Source: NBML01 sp029939535 (GTDB lineage Bacteria; Desulfobacterota; Desulfobacteria; Desulfobacterales; Desulfobacteraceae). Taken from it: a DNA stretch of 49,643 bases. The notes below the pieces were generated by a model. That model was not told where the DNA came from. It did not search any database and saw only the letters and a list, made by a program, of their open reading frames with translations. The stretch covers positions 1 to 49,643 of the forward strand of contig JAOZST010000004.1 in the NCBI GenBank assembly GCA_029939535.1, written 5' to 3'. Below are positions 8,845-16,618 of the stretch, in pieces (position 1 is the first letter of the stretch; each line of letters starts with the position of its first letter). The position numbers and the translations under genes were made by a program.

Positions 8845-9429
8845 ATGAAATTTCCGAGTAGTTTTAACCCGTTCAGACGATTTTTCAAATCCCCTTCAGA
8901 CCAGAGAAGTCATCGAATTGTTCTGGTGATAGAATGCATAATCAACCAAAATGCACGGGATTTCGGGGCAGCTACCTATCCTTCAATGAATAAAAATATT
9001 CTCAGGTTGTGTATGCAGTACAATGTTGGAATCTTACAGATACCCTGTCCTGAAATTGCATTCCTGGGCTTTTTACGGGAGAGGAAAAATGGACAATCCA
9101 TTCGTAATGCTTTGGACACAGAATCTGGTCGGAATTGCTGTAGGAAATTAAGTGTTGAAATAGCAGATAAAATCCAAGTCTATAGAAAAAATAATAACGA
9201 TATTTTAGCTGTACTGGGCGGGAATCCGGAAAGTCCAGGATGTTCCGTCAATATGGATCAGTCAAGCGGGAATGGGTGTGAGATCAAGGAAAATTCAGGC
9301 GTTTTCATGAAAGAATTTTATAAAGAACTCTGTAAAAGAAAAATTAAAATACCTTTTAAAGGAATGCGGGATTGCAGGTCTGACTGGATAAACCAGGATT
9401 TAGAATGGCTGGAAACTCTTTTTAAATAA
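8845..9429 (+). CDS. TudS / CD3072-like putative desulfidase
   Basis: The 194-residue protein resembles the DUF523-related TudS group (2-thiouracil desulfurase and CD3072-type relatives), which use conserved cysteines to hold a 4Fe-4S cluster. Features seen: VLVIECIINQNARDFGAATY at the start (Cys near residue 32), GILQIPCPEIAFLGF (second Cys), and LAVLGGNPESPGCSVN (third Cys). These three cysteine positions match the family's cluster ligands. The ATG at 8845 has GGGGTGG upstream; a TTG at 8827 is also open. The CD3072-like branch has no proven substrate that I can name, so desulfidase activity is an inference. Confidence 0.6.
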   Translation: MKFPSSFNPFRRFFKSPSDQRSHRIVLVIECIINQNARDFGAATYPSMNKNILRLCMQYNVGILQIPCPEIAFLGFLRERKNGQSIRNALDTESGRNCCRKLSVEIADKIQVYRKNNNDILAVLGGNPESPGCSVNMDQSSGNGCEIKENSGVFMKEFYKELCKRKIKIPFKGMRDCRSDWINQDLEWLETLFK

Positions 9430-9796
9430 CCCCCATGCCCTGCCGGGCACAACAAACCTTGGAAAATATTTTAACCACAGAGCTCTATTCTCGGTGTCCT
9501 CTGTGAGATTCTTTTTCATATAAAAAGGCAGAATTTACCTGTAAGTCCATTCTTACAGGACATATTAATCCCATTAAACAATTTCAACTATTGAGATTCT
9601 CATGAATAGGACTGAAATAATAAAGAAATTAATACAGTATAAAAAAAAGAATCAGTCTTGTTATAACTTTTAAAAATAGGACTTTTTGGATCTGTGGGAA
9701 GGACTTTACGGCTTGTTCAAGAAATATTAAAACAGATTCTCATCGGAACAGAAAAAGTTATCAATCGATTTAAGCTGGTTACTACCGTTGCCTTTT
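9430..9796. other. Intergenic region with degraded repeats
   Basis: This 367-base spacer separates the TudS-like gene from the 3' end of uup. It contains a weak GC hairpin (TGCCC/GGGCA) near 9435-9449 and an interrupted CACAGAG...CTCTGTG motif at about 9476-9506 of the kind scattered between genes in many bacteria. The broken nucleotidyltransferase fragment is at 9602-9706. No intact gene is visible. Confidence 0.6.
9602..9706 (+). pseudogene. Remnant of a MNT-type nucleotidyltransferase (HEPN/MNT antitoxin family)
   Basis: An ATG at 9602 opens MNRTEIIKKLIQYKKKNQS, ending at a stop after CYNF. The next bases in another frame read KIGLFGSVGR. Read together this is the usual start of a minimal nucleotidyltransferase, whose GSxxR motif sits in the sequence IGLFGSVAR. 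One frameshift separates the two parts. The downstream Asp-rich catalytic stretch is absent; the frame instead continues as unrelated sequence into the uup 3' end. No HEPN partner is visible. Assignment rests on about 35 residues. Confidence 0.4.
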
Positions 9797-11605
9797 TTAC
9801 TGATTTTCTTTTTTCCCCTCCAGAATTTCCCACCGGGTATAGAGGTCCTGTACCTTTGATTCAGCCTTTTCAAGCTGGGAACAGATATCGGTCATCAGTG
9901 CAGTATTACTTATAACTTCGGGCTCCTGGATTTTTCGGGTTAGTTCCAGGGCAAGTTCTTCTGCCGTAAGTATATTCTCTTCCATGTGTTCAAGTTCATA
10001 TTTGTCTTTATAGGAAAAAACAAGTTTTGCCTTTGGTTTTTTTTCTTTCACAGGTTTTTGAGCCTGTTTTTTTTGGGGTTCCCGGCTGGTTTCTCTCTTC
10101 TTGAGTATCTGGTTAAAGTCCCTGTAAAATTCAGCAGGGGAGTTGGGGTCTAGGTAAAGGATTCTGTGGCAGACATTGTCCATGAGATACCTGTCATGGG
10201 AAACAATGATGACAGCACCTGGAAAGTCTTTGATGCTCTGCTCCAGCACTTCAAGGGAAAGGATGTCCAGATCATTGGTGGGTTCGTCCAGCAAAAGGAT
10301 ATCACAGGGCTGGAGCATGAGGTTGGCAATAATGATCCTGGCTTTTTCTCCACCGGACAGGCGTTTGACGGGCATATCCAATTGGTCTGGCATGAACAGA
10401 AAACGTTTTGCCCAAGTGACCACATGGATGGGTCTGCCTTTGTAATTTACGGAATCTCCGCCGGCCGGGTTCAGGGCTTCCCTTAATGGGAGGTCAGGAT
10501 TCAACTGGGTCCTGTCCTGATCAAATACTGAAATTTTAAGGTTTTCTGCCCATTTGACGGTTCCCTCGTCAGGTTCCATGGTTTTTTCAAGGATGGATAA
10601 AAAGGTGGATTTGCCGCTGCCGTTTTCCCCTACCACACCCAGACAGAATCCAGGCCCCAGCTCAAAGGTCAGGTTGGAAAAAAGTTCTTTGCCCTGGAAT
10701 GCTTTTTTAAGGTTATGGCATCTCAGCAGTTTCCGGGTCTGCCGTCCCGTGGCCTCAAAATCAATTCCCACCTTGGCATTGTGTTTGTTCCGGTCTTTTA
10801 CAGCGGACAGCTCTGTGCGGAGTTTTTCAGCCTGGTCAATGCGGTATTTGGCCTTGGTGCTTCTGGCCTTGGCGCCCTGGCGCAGCCACTCGTCTTCCCT
10901 GCGCATTTTACTGGCAAGGGAGGCCTGCTGTTTTTGCTGGGCAAGTAGAAATTTTTTTCGTTCTTTTTCAAATTTTTTATATTGCCCCTGGATCTTAAAA
11001 TAGCCCTGGCCATAGTATTTACCGATTTCCATGGTATTGGCACAGACATTTTCAAGAAAGGTCCGGTCATGGCTGACAAGGATAAAAGAAAATAATGCAG
11101 TTTGAAGGATTTTCTCCAACCAGAGGATCCCTGTAATATCTAGATGGTTGGTGGGCTCATCCAGTAGCAGAAGATCTGGTTTCATGCACAGGGCCCGGGT
11201 GATAGCCAGCCTTTTTCTCCAGCCTCCGGACAGATGTCTTGCTTTGATGCCTGTATCTGGAAATTTACCCTTGCCAAGGGCCTGGTTTACCCTTTTATGA
11301 CGTTCTTTATCATCAATGGGTTCATTTTTAAGGCAATTGTACAATATATCTTCAATGGTTTGATGGGGATCAAATTTTTCATCCTGGGCAAGATAAACAA
11401 AGTGTTCCCCTTTTTTTATACTTAGTTCGCCTGTGTCCGGGGCTGTCATGCCGGAGATCATCTTCAGCAGGGTGGATTTGCCGCTGCCGTTCATGCCGAT
11501 GAGTCCCAGTTGCTCCTTTGCTTTAAAATCAAGGGTAAGATCGGAAAAAAGGGTGTCATCTCCATAGGCTTTTGAGACCTGGTTTAAACTGAATAAAATG
11601 GTCAT
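9797..11605 (-). CDS. uup: ABC-F family ATPase, Uup type
   Basis: ABC-F proteins are soluble twin ATPases acting on ribosomes or DNA structures; Uup is linked to ribosome function and transposon excision. The 602-residue protein has two cassettes: Walker A GMNGSGKST, signature LSGGWRKR and LLLDEPTNHLD in the first, and GENGSGKST, LSGGEKAR and LLLDEPTNDLD in the second. A basic helical linker of about 90 residues lies between them. There are no membrane segments. The last 100 residues are a lysine-rich region and a charged coiled coil (ending in TRWEILEGKKENQ), the feature that separates Uup from other ABC-F members. It is transcribed away from the two-component operon. Confidence 0.9.
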   Translation of the reverse strand: MTILFSLNQVSKAYGDDTLFSDLTLDFKAKEQLGLIGMNGSGKSTLLKMISGMTAPDTGELSIKKGEHFVYLAQDEKFDPHQTIEDILYNCLKNEPIDDKERHKRVNQALGKGKFPDTGIKARHLSGGWRKRLAITRALCMKPDLLLLDEPTNHLDITGILWLEKILQTALFSFILVSHDRTFLENVCANTMEIGKYYGQGYFKIQGQYKKFEKERKKFLLAQQKQQASLASKMRREDEWLRQGAKARSTKAKYRIDQAEKLRTELSAVKDRNKHNAKVGIDFEATGRQTRKLLRCHNLKKAFQGKELFSNLTFELGPGFCLGVVGENGSGKSTFLSILEKTMEPDEGTVKWAENLKISVFDQDRTQLNPDLPLREALNPAGGDSVNYKGRPIHVVTWAKRFLFMPDQLDMPVKRLSGGEKARIIIANLMLQPCDILLLDEPTNDLDILSLEVLEQSIKDFPGAVIIVSHDRYLMDNVCHRILYLDPNSPAEFYRDFNQILKKRETSREPQKKQAQKPVKEKKPKAKLVFSYKDKYELEHMEENILTAEELALELTRKIQEPEVISNTALMTDICSQLEKAESKVQDLYTRWEILEGKKENQ

Positions 11606-11721
11606 GGATATATTTCTTTTTCAGGTTTCAGGGAGTGTTCCGGATTTGTTGGAATACCCGTATCATTTTGATTAAAATTCTGGCAAGGATATAGGTTTTT
11701 TGAAAAAAAATCAAATCAATA

Positions 11722-11751
11722 TTGATTAATGGAGAGAGGTTCATATACTAT
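11722..11751 (+). promoter_or_regulatory. Candidate sigma-70 promoter of the two-component/HtrA operon
   Basis: TTGATT at 11722-11727 and TACTAT at 11746-11751 are separated by 18 bases, about 80 bases before the response regulator start. It is a reasonable but not perfect match. Nothing better is seen in the 220-base divergent spacer. Confidence 0.35.
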
Positions 11752-11829
11752 TTATTGCATTAATTTTTAAATGGAAGTTCTGGTATATGAGTTTTGAGTG
11801 GTGAGAAAAATAGGAGGTTGGGATCAGGT

Positions 11830-12510
11830 ATGAGACTTCTACTGGTTGAAGACGATGAAAAAATTGCAAAATTTGTTGAAAAAGGCCTGAAAGCCTCGGG
11901 ATTTGCAGTGGATCTTGCCTGCACAGGTACCCAGGGTTTTGACATGGCATTTGTAGAACCCTATGACACCCTGATCATTGATATAATGCTGCCGGAAATG
12001 GATGGATTTTCCCTGATCCGTAAATTGCGTGACCATAAAAATAACACGCCCATCATTGTACTCAGTGCCCGGGGCAGGGTGGATGATCGTGTTAAGGGGC
12101 TTGAGGCAGGGGCAGATGATTATCTGACCAAACCTTTTTCCTTTACAGAACTTCTTGCCCGGGTCCAGGCATTGATCCGCAGGGCAGGCAATGTGGCCGA
12201 ACCAGTCTCTCTCTCCTATGGGGATTTATCCGTGGATATTGTAAAAAGACAGGTGAGGCGGGAAAAAGATCTCATAGAGCTTCAGCCCCTTGAGTTTTCA
12301 TTGCTGGAATATCTTTTGCGGAACAAGGAGAGGGTGGTATCCAAAACCATGATCATGGAGCATGTGTGGAACTATAATTTTGATCCCATGACCAATGTGG
12401 TGGAAGCCAGGATCTGCAGACTCAGGGATAAAATTGATAAAGATTATCCAGTGAAGTTGATTCATACGGTGCGGGGTGCCGGATATGTCCTTAAAAAACA
12501 GAATGCCTGA
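11830..12510 (+). CDS. OmpR/PhoB-family response regulator
   Basis: This 226-residue protein is a DNA-binding response regulator. The receiver domain (about 1-118) has the acidic pair D8-D9, the phospho-acceptor D51 in IIDIMLPEMDG, and the Lys in YLTKPFSF. The winged-helix output domain (about 128-222) carries the family motifs LEFSLLEYLLRNKERVVSK and the end RGAGYVLK. The ATG at 11830 is chosen because AGGAGG lies upstream and the protein begins at the typical MRLLLVEDDE; a 12-residue extension is open in frame. It overlaps the following histidine kinase, so the pair is translationally coupled. The nearest described types are heavy-metal or envelope-stress regulators (CusR/QseB-like). Confidence 0.92.
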   Translation: MRLLLVEDDEKIAKFVEKGLKASGFAVDLACTGTQGFDMAFVEPYDTLIIDIMLPEMDGFSLIRKLRDHKNNTPIIVLSARGRVDDRVKGLEAGADDYLTKPFSFTELLARVQALIRRAGNVAEPVSLSYGDLSVDIVKRQVRREKDLIELQPLEFSLLEYLLRNKERVVSKTMIMEHVWNYNFDPMTNVVEARICRLRDKIDKDYPVKLIHTVRGAGYVLKKQNA

Positions 12511-13924
12511 TCTGTTCAGGACCATTGCCTTCCGTCTGACCCTCTGGTATGCGGGTATTTTTTCTGTTTCCTCCTGCGTGGCCTTTGCTTTGTTTTATGT
12601 TCTGATAACCCAGACCCTTCAGGACAGACTGGATCAGGAGCTGGTTGAGAAAACAAGATATTTTTCCACTGTCATCAAGCAGAGCGGACTCATGGGTGCA
12701 AGTAATCTGGCAGTGATAGAGGCCCAGGCAGCCGGAGAAAAAATGATTTTTTTCAGGCTTCTTTATCCCACAGGTGAGGTGTTTGCATCCTCCCACATGT
12801 CCTATTGGAAAGATGTACACGTGGACCATGATGTAATTGATATCCTGCTTCACAAAGGCGGTCATGTATTCAAAACCCTGTCCATACAGCCGGAAGATCC
12901 AAAGGACAGGATTCAGAAAGCCAGGATTTTATATGGTTTTGTAGCACAAAATGTTATTTTGCAGACCGGCATTGCCATGGATTCCCATTCAAAATTTATA
13001 TCTGCATTTAAAACAGTGTTTATCATATCCATGGGGTTTATCATTATTTTTTCAACTGTTTCAGGGCTTTTTCTGGCAGAAAAGGCCCTGTCCGGGGTAA
13101 AGGCCATTACCAGAACAGCCAGCAGTATTTCCGGGTCCAACCTTGAAAAAAGGGTGCCTGAAATCGGGAATAAGGATGAGCTGGATCTTCTGGCCAACAC
13201 CTTTAATCACATGCTGGACCGCATTGAAGACCTGGTGAAAAGTATCCGGGAAATGAGTGATAATATTGCCCATGATTTAAAAAGTCCCCTTACCAGGATA
13301 AGGGGGTTTGCCGAGATTGCCCTGGTTCAGGGAGATGATTTGGACAGCTATCGGGGAATGGCCGCCAATACCATTGAGGAATCTGACCGGCTTCTGGATA
13401 TGATCAACACCATGCTTGTGATTTCCAGAGCCGAGGCAGGGGAGGGTGAGTTTGTTTTTAAACCTGTGAATCTTTCTGCCATGGTTCAGGATGCCTGCGA
13501 ATTGTTTGTGCCCTTGGCCGAAGACAAGGGCATTGACTTTACCCATGGGGTTGCGGAGAATATCCATATGGATGCAGATGTAAAAATGCTGCAGCGGGCC
13601 TTTTCCAACCTTCTGGACAATGCCTTGAAATATACCCAGGCCGGGGGACGGGTCCATGTGGATTTCAGGCAGGAATTCGACGGGTTTGTCCATATCAGTG
13701 TCACAGACACGGGTCCTGGAATAGATCCTGTTTATTTTGAAAAAATATTTGAACGATTTTTCCGCGCTGAATCTTCAAGAACAAGCCAGGGAACAGGCCT
13801 TGGGTTAAGCCTTGCCAGGACCATTGCAAGGGAGCATAAGGGAGATATAAAGGTCACTAGTCAATTGGGTAAAGGATCTGTTTTTGAGATGACATTACCA
13901 TTTCGTAACTTTGAGGTCATTTAA
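12485..13924 (+). CDS. Membrane sensor histidine kinase
   Basis: The 479-residue kinase pairs with the response regulator whose gene it overlaps by 26 bases. Segments in order: first membrane helix about 17-43; periplasmic sensor of about 130 residues with no recognised fold; second helix about 173-198; HAMP; HisKA domain with phospho-acceptor H263 (IAHDLKSPLTRI); and an HATPase domain with NLLDNALKYT, DTGPGID and GTGLGLSLA. The overall layout resembles the CusS/IrlS group. ATGs at 12485 and 12503 are both possible starts. Linkage to an HtrA-type protease 75 bases downstream suggests that it senses envelope or protein-folding stress. The signal itself is unknown. Confidence 0.9.
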   Translation: MSLKNRMPDLFRTIAFRLTLWYAGIFSVSSCVAFALFYVLITQTLQDRLDQELVEKTRYFSTVIKQSGLMGASNLAVIEAQAAGEKMIFFRLLYPTGEVFASSHMSYWKDVHVDHDVIDILLHKGGHVFKTLSIQPEDPKDRIQKARILYGFVAQNVILQTGIAMDSHSKFISAFKTVFIISMGFIIIFSTVSGLFLAEKALSGVKAITRTASSISGSNLEKRVPEIGNKDELDLLANTFNHMLDRIEDLVKSIREMSDNIAHDLKSPLTRIRGFAEIALVQGDDLDSYRGMAANTIEESDRLLDMINTMLVISRAEAGEGEFVFKPVNLSAMVQDACELFVPLAEDKGIDFTHGVAENIHMDADVKMLQRAFSNLLDNALKYTQAGGRVHVDFRQEFDGFVHISVTDTGPGIDPVYFEKIFERFFRAESSRTSQGTGLGLSLARTIAREHKGDIKVTSQLGKGSVFEMTLPFRNFEVI

Positions 13925-13999
13925 AAGTAATGTTTCTGTATTATTATGAATTCAACAGCAATTGTTTATTTATAATTTTTTAAACAAAGGAGAATTATC

Positions 14000-15415
14000 A
14001 TGAGATACATAAAAAAATTTTTTATAACCCTGATGATTATCGGTTTATTTGCCATGCCGGCCCTGGCAGGTAAAAATAATTCCATCCCCATGGTGCCGGC
14101 CAGCTTTTCCCGGCTTGCAGATGAAGCAAAAACCGGGGTGGTCAATATCCAGACAGTTAAAACAATCAAAGGCGGGGGGCGTGTGTTCCAGCATTTCTTT
14201 GGATCACCCTTTGGCGGAAACCAGGAAGGCATGGAAGAGTTTTTTGCACCTTTCTTTAATCAGAAACCCAGGAACAGGGAGGAAAGAAGTCTTGGGTCTG
14301 GATTCATTATCAGTGAAAACGGCTATATAGTCACCAATAATCATGTGATAAAGGATGCCGACCAGATAAAGGTCATCCTCCATGATAAAAAGGAATATGA
14401 CGGCAAGATTATCGGCACCGACCCCATGACAGACCTTGCTTTGATAAAAATCAATGCCAAAGACCTTCACCCTTTGAAATTTGGCAGCTCCTCCAATACA
14501 AAGGTCGGTTCATGGGTGGTTGCCATTGGAAGTCCATTCGGCCTTGAACAGACAGTGACGGCAGGTATTATCAGTGCAAAGGGACGGATTCTGGGATCAG
14601 GACCCTATGATGATTTTATCCAGACCGATGCTTCCATCAACCCGGGCAACAGCGGGGGACCCCTGCTCAATCTTGCCGGAGAAGTCATAGGAATTAATAC
14701 GGCCATTATAAAATCCGGACAGGGCATAGGCTTTGCCATTCCATCGGATCTTGCTACGGGCATCATAGACCAGCTGACAGAATCAAAACAGGTGTCCAGG
14801 GGCTGGATGGGGGTTGCCATCCAGGATGTAAACAAGGAACTGGCAGAATATTACAGTATCAAGGAAACAATTGGTGTATACGTAGCAAAGGTTTATGAAG
14901 GAAATCCAGCCCATAAAGCCGGTATAGAGAATGGTGATATCATCACCATGATTAATGGTCGGGCAATCGAAAATTCAAGGGATTTGACCCTGACAATTGC
15001 CAATTTAAAAGTGGATGAAACCATAAAAGTGAAACTCATCCGCCAGGGAAAAGAAAAAATTGTTGAAGTTAAACTTGGGGAAAGACCTGATCAGAATCCT
15101 GAAACCCTTGCTTCAATGGACGGATATGATGCATTTGGGTTTATGTTCAAGCAGGTTGATGATTCCATTGGCCAGCGTCTGGGATATCCCGAAGGAATTC
15201 AGGGACTCATTGTAACCCAGATGAAACCGGACACCCTTGCTGCTAAATCCGGTGTTCGTGCAGGGGATCTGCTGGTGGAGCTTAACCATAAAAAGGTTAC
15301 AAACCCCAGGGGATATCAGGATATTTTAAATAAAATCAACAAAGGGGAAGTTGCACAACTCTTGTTCCGCAGGGGCAACAGCCATATTTTTGTGGTCCGG
15401 TTTGTAAAGGAATAA
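14000..15415 (+). CDS. Periplasmic serine protease, HtrA/DegP (Do) family
   Basis: A quality-control protease and chaperone of the cell envelope. The 471-residue precursor starts with a signal peptide (about 1-23, cleaved after ALA). The trypsin-like domain has the catalytic triad H115 (VTNNHV), D145 (MTDLALIKI) and S218 (PGNSGGP). Two PDZ domains follow (about 265-360 and 380-470). Length and two PDZ domains match DegP/DegQ rather than single-PDZ DegS. A good AAAGGAG site precedes the ATG. It lies 75 bases after the sensor kinase on the same strand, so it is either part of the operon or a direct target of it. Confidence 0.93.
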   Translation: MRYIKKFFITLMIIGLFAMPALAGKNNSIPMVPASFSRLADEAKTGVVNIQTVKTIKGGGRVFQHFFGSPFGGNQEGMEEFFAPFFNQKPRNREERSLGSGFIISENGYIVTNNHVIKDADQIKVILHDKKEYDGKIIGTDPMTDLALIKINAKDLHPLKFGSSSNTKVGSWVVAIGSPFGLEQTVTAGIISAKGRILGSGPYDDFIQTDASINPGNSGGPLLNLAGEVIGINTAIIKSGQGIGFAIPSDLATGIIDQLTESKQVSRGWMGVAIQDVNKELAEYYSIKETIGVYVAKVYEGNPAHKAGIENGDIITMINGRAIENSRDLTLTIANLKVDETIKVKLIRQGKEKIVEVKLGERPDQNPETLASMDGYDAFGFMFKQVDDSIGQRLGYPEGIQGLIVTQMKPDTLAAKSGVRAGDLLVELNHKKVTNPRGYQDILNKINKGEVAQLLFRRGNSHIFVVRFVKE

Positions 15416-15425
15416 AAGATTGTTT

Positions 15426-15453
15426 TCGCACAAAGAACAGAGCCACTAAGAAT
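15426..15453 (+). repeat. Dispersed intergenic repeat, copy 2
   Basis: TCGCACAAAG is followed by a variable centre and then CCACTAAGAAT, matching the motif after serA at 3827-3855. It lies directly after the htrA-like gene. Confidence 0.5.
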
Positions 15454-15553
15454 ATAAACGTAGTGCCTTTGAGGATTAGAAGGGATAGGGGATAGGAACT
15501 CGCTTTTTGTTAAAGAAAGTATCGGAAAACCCCAAAGTTAATAATATTCATTC

Positions 15554-15595
15554 CCTCCCGATACAAGCACAATATGTTGTGCTTGTATCAGGAGG
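15554..15595. promoter_or_regulatory. Long palindrome upstream of the HipB-like fragment, possible operator
   Basis: CCTCC-C-GATACAAGCACAA, a four-base TATG centre and TTGTGCTTGTATC-A-GGAGG form arms of 19 bases with one mismatch. No T-run follows on either strand, so it is not a typical terminator. HipB-type regulators bind palindromes in front of their own gene and this one lies about 100 bases upstream of a HipB-like frame, which suggests an operator. The pairing of the two is an inference. Confidence 0.4.
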
Positions 15596-15691
15596 AACAA
15601 ACTTAAGTCAAGGCAAAAATCAAGGCCTGAAAAATTGGAGAGAAAATAGCTTGAGATTCTTGAGTAAATTTTGAAAAATCCTGGAAAATAG

Positions 15692-15931
15692 ATGATTTTG
15701 GGCGTAGCCCTCCGAAAAATCAATACCAGCTCTCCAGTTCCGGCTGGATATCTAAATATTGGAACTCGTTTCCTGTCGGATCTTGAAAACGGCAAACCTA
15801 CTGTCCAGTTGGAAAAGGTCTTACATGCGTTGAACGGTCTCGGGTTTAAGGTAATTGCTGTACCAAAGGCAAGCCACAAACTAATCCGCTATATTGAATT
15901 ATTTTTGCAGACGTACCCGGATGGGGCATGA
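15692..15931 (+). pseudogene. HipB-like antitoxin fragment
   Basis: The core YLNIGTRFLSDLENGKPTVQ followed by LEKVLHALNGLGFKV is the recognition helix and following helix of HipB/Y4mF-type XRE regulators. The first helices, normally about 25 residues with LxxxRxxxGLSQxxLA, are replaced by unrelated sequence (RKINTSSPVP). The last 15 or so residues run antisense into the 3-hydroxyacyl-CoA dehydrogenase remnant. No hipA kinase gene follows. It is therefore a partial antitoxin gene, probably non-functional. Confidence 0.5.
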
Positions 15932-16151
15932 CATCCACCACATTGGTAATGGCACAATCGTGGAAATGCAGAGCGGCAAACCGGTCCGGCCGACATGTGG
16001 CATCCGCAATCATGGAGGGTACCAGGGTGGAGGAGTTGGTGGTAAAATAAATGGTCACGTCAAACCCTGAACATGCACAGGTCAACCCGATCTGCAGACC
16101 CATGGTCCCGGCGCCCAAAATTAATATGGTTTTTATCTTATGTTCACTCAT
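15915..16151 (-). pseudogene. 3-hydroxyacyl-CoA dehydrogenase, internally deleted and truncated
   Basis: It starts with a normal NAD-binding N-terminus (IKTILILGAGTMGLQIGLTC, then ACSGFDVTIY). It jumps directly to the later part of the same domain (TNSSTLVPSMIADATCRPDR, FAALHFHD, NVVDVMPHPGTS), losing about 80 residues between them. The sequence stops being homologous after PHPGTSA, so the whole C-terminal dimerisation and catalytic half is gone. The ATG at 16151 has GGAGA upstream. An intact enzyme would be about 300 residues; about 79 remain. Confidence 0.75.
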
Positions 16152-16346
16152 AATTTTCTCCAAGCAGGAATCCACGGCATTCCCCTTTTAAACCTAGTGC
16201 CATGGAGCAGGTGGCAGAGCCATGGAATTCCATTTTTTCTTCAACCATACACATTGGACATCATTGGGTTTGTCAAAGTTTTTGTCTTCATTGATCCAGA
16301 TTTTTGGGACAATAAAGATAGAGATACCGCGGCTACCTTTGGGTGC
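16144..16346 (-). pseudogene. Acyl-CoA dehydrogenase fragment (DmdC-like family), frameshifted
   Basis: Read on the minus strand the sequence gives APKGSRGISIFIVPKIWINE, then DKNFDKPNDVQCV, then after a frameshift EEKMEFHGSATCSMALGLKG and ECRGFLLGEN before a stop. This is the middle part of the long (about 600-residue) acyl-CoA dehydrogenases related to 3-methylmercaptopropionyl-CoA dehydrogenase. In those, a GISxFIVPK stretch is followed by EEKMGIHGSATC. Both the first half and the C-terminal half are missing. Its stop overlaps the ATG of the 3-hydroxyacyl-CoA dehydrogenase remnant. Confidence 0.65.
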
Positions 16347-16599
16347 ATCCTTTTTTTTCCATTATTTTTTCGTACATGGCCTTGATCTGATCCGGATATC
16401 CGGTGTGGCAGGCCATGGCTTCTGCTTTATACCCTTTTTCCCTGATTCCGGCTGCTGCAGTTTCCAAATTATCAGCTTTCCGGCTCACCAGGATACATTG
16501 TGCCCCGTATTTGGCAAGTTTCCGGGCTACGGCCAGGCCAATGCCCATGCTGGCACCCGTGATAACTGCGATTTTTCCTTCCAGGTTAAACTCTTTCAT
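16333..16599 (-). pseudogene. Short-chain dehydrogenase/reductase, N-terminal fragment
   Basis: The first 84 residues of a classical SDR are present: EGKIAVITGASMGIGLAVAR with the TGxxxGxG cofactor motif, CILVSRKADNLE and the DQIKAMYEKIMEKKG helix. The frame ends where the NNA motif and the catalytic Tyr-Lys pair should come, since a full enzyme is about 250 residues. It lies 19 bases after the acyl-CoA synthetase on the same strand, so it was once the next gene in that operon. Loss of the active site makes it inactive as an oxidoreductase. Confidence 0.8.
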
Positions 16600-16618
16600 A
16601 GTTTTTGTTCCCCATTGT

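Noticed and set aside
9694..9915. Plus-strand frame across the uup 3' end
   Set aside because: Its first residues belong to the nucleotidyltransferase remnant and the rest is antisense to uup. It is not a separate gene.
15538..15879. 113-codon minus-strand frame opposite the HipB-like fragment
   Set aside because: It covers the palindrome and is antisense to sequence with clear HipB similarity; no protein-like motif was found.
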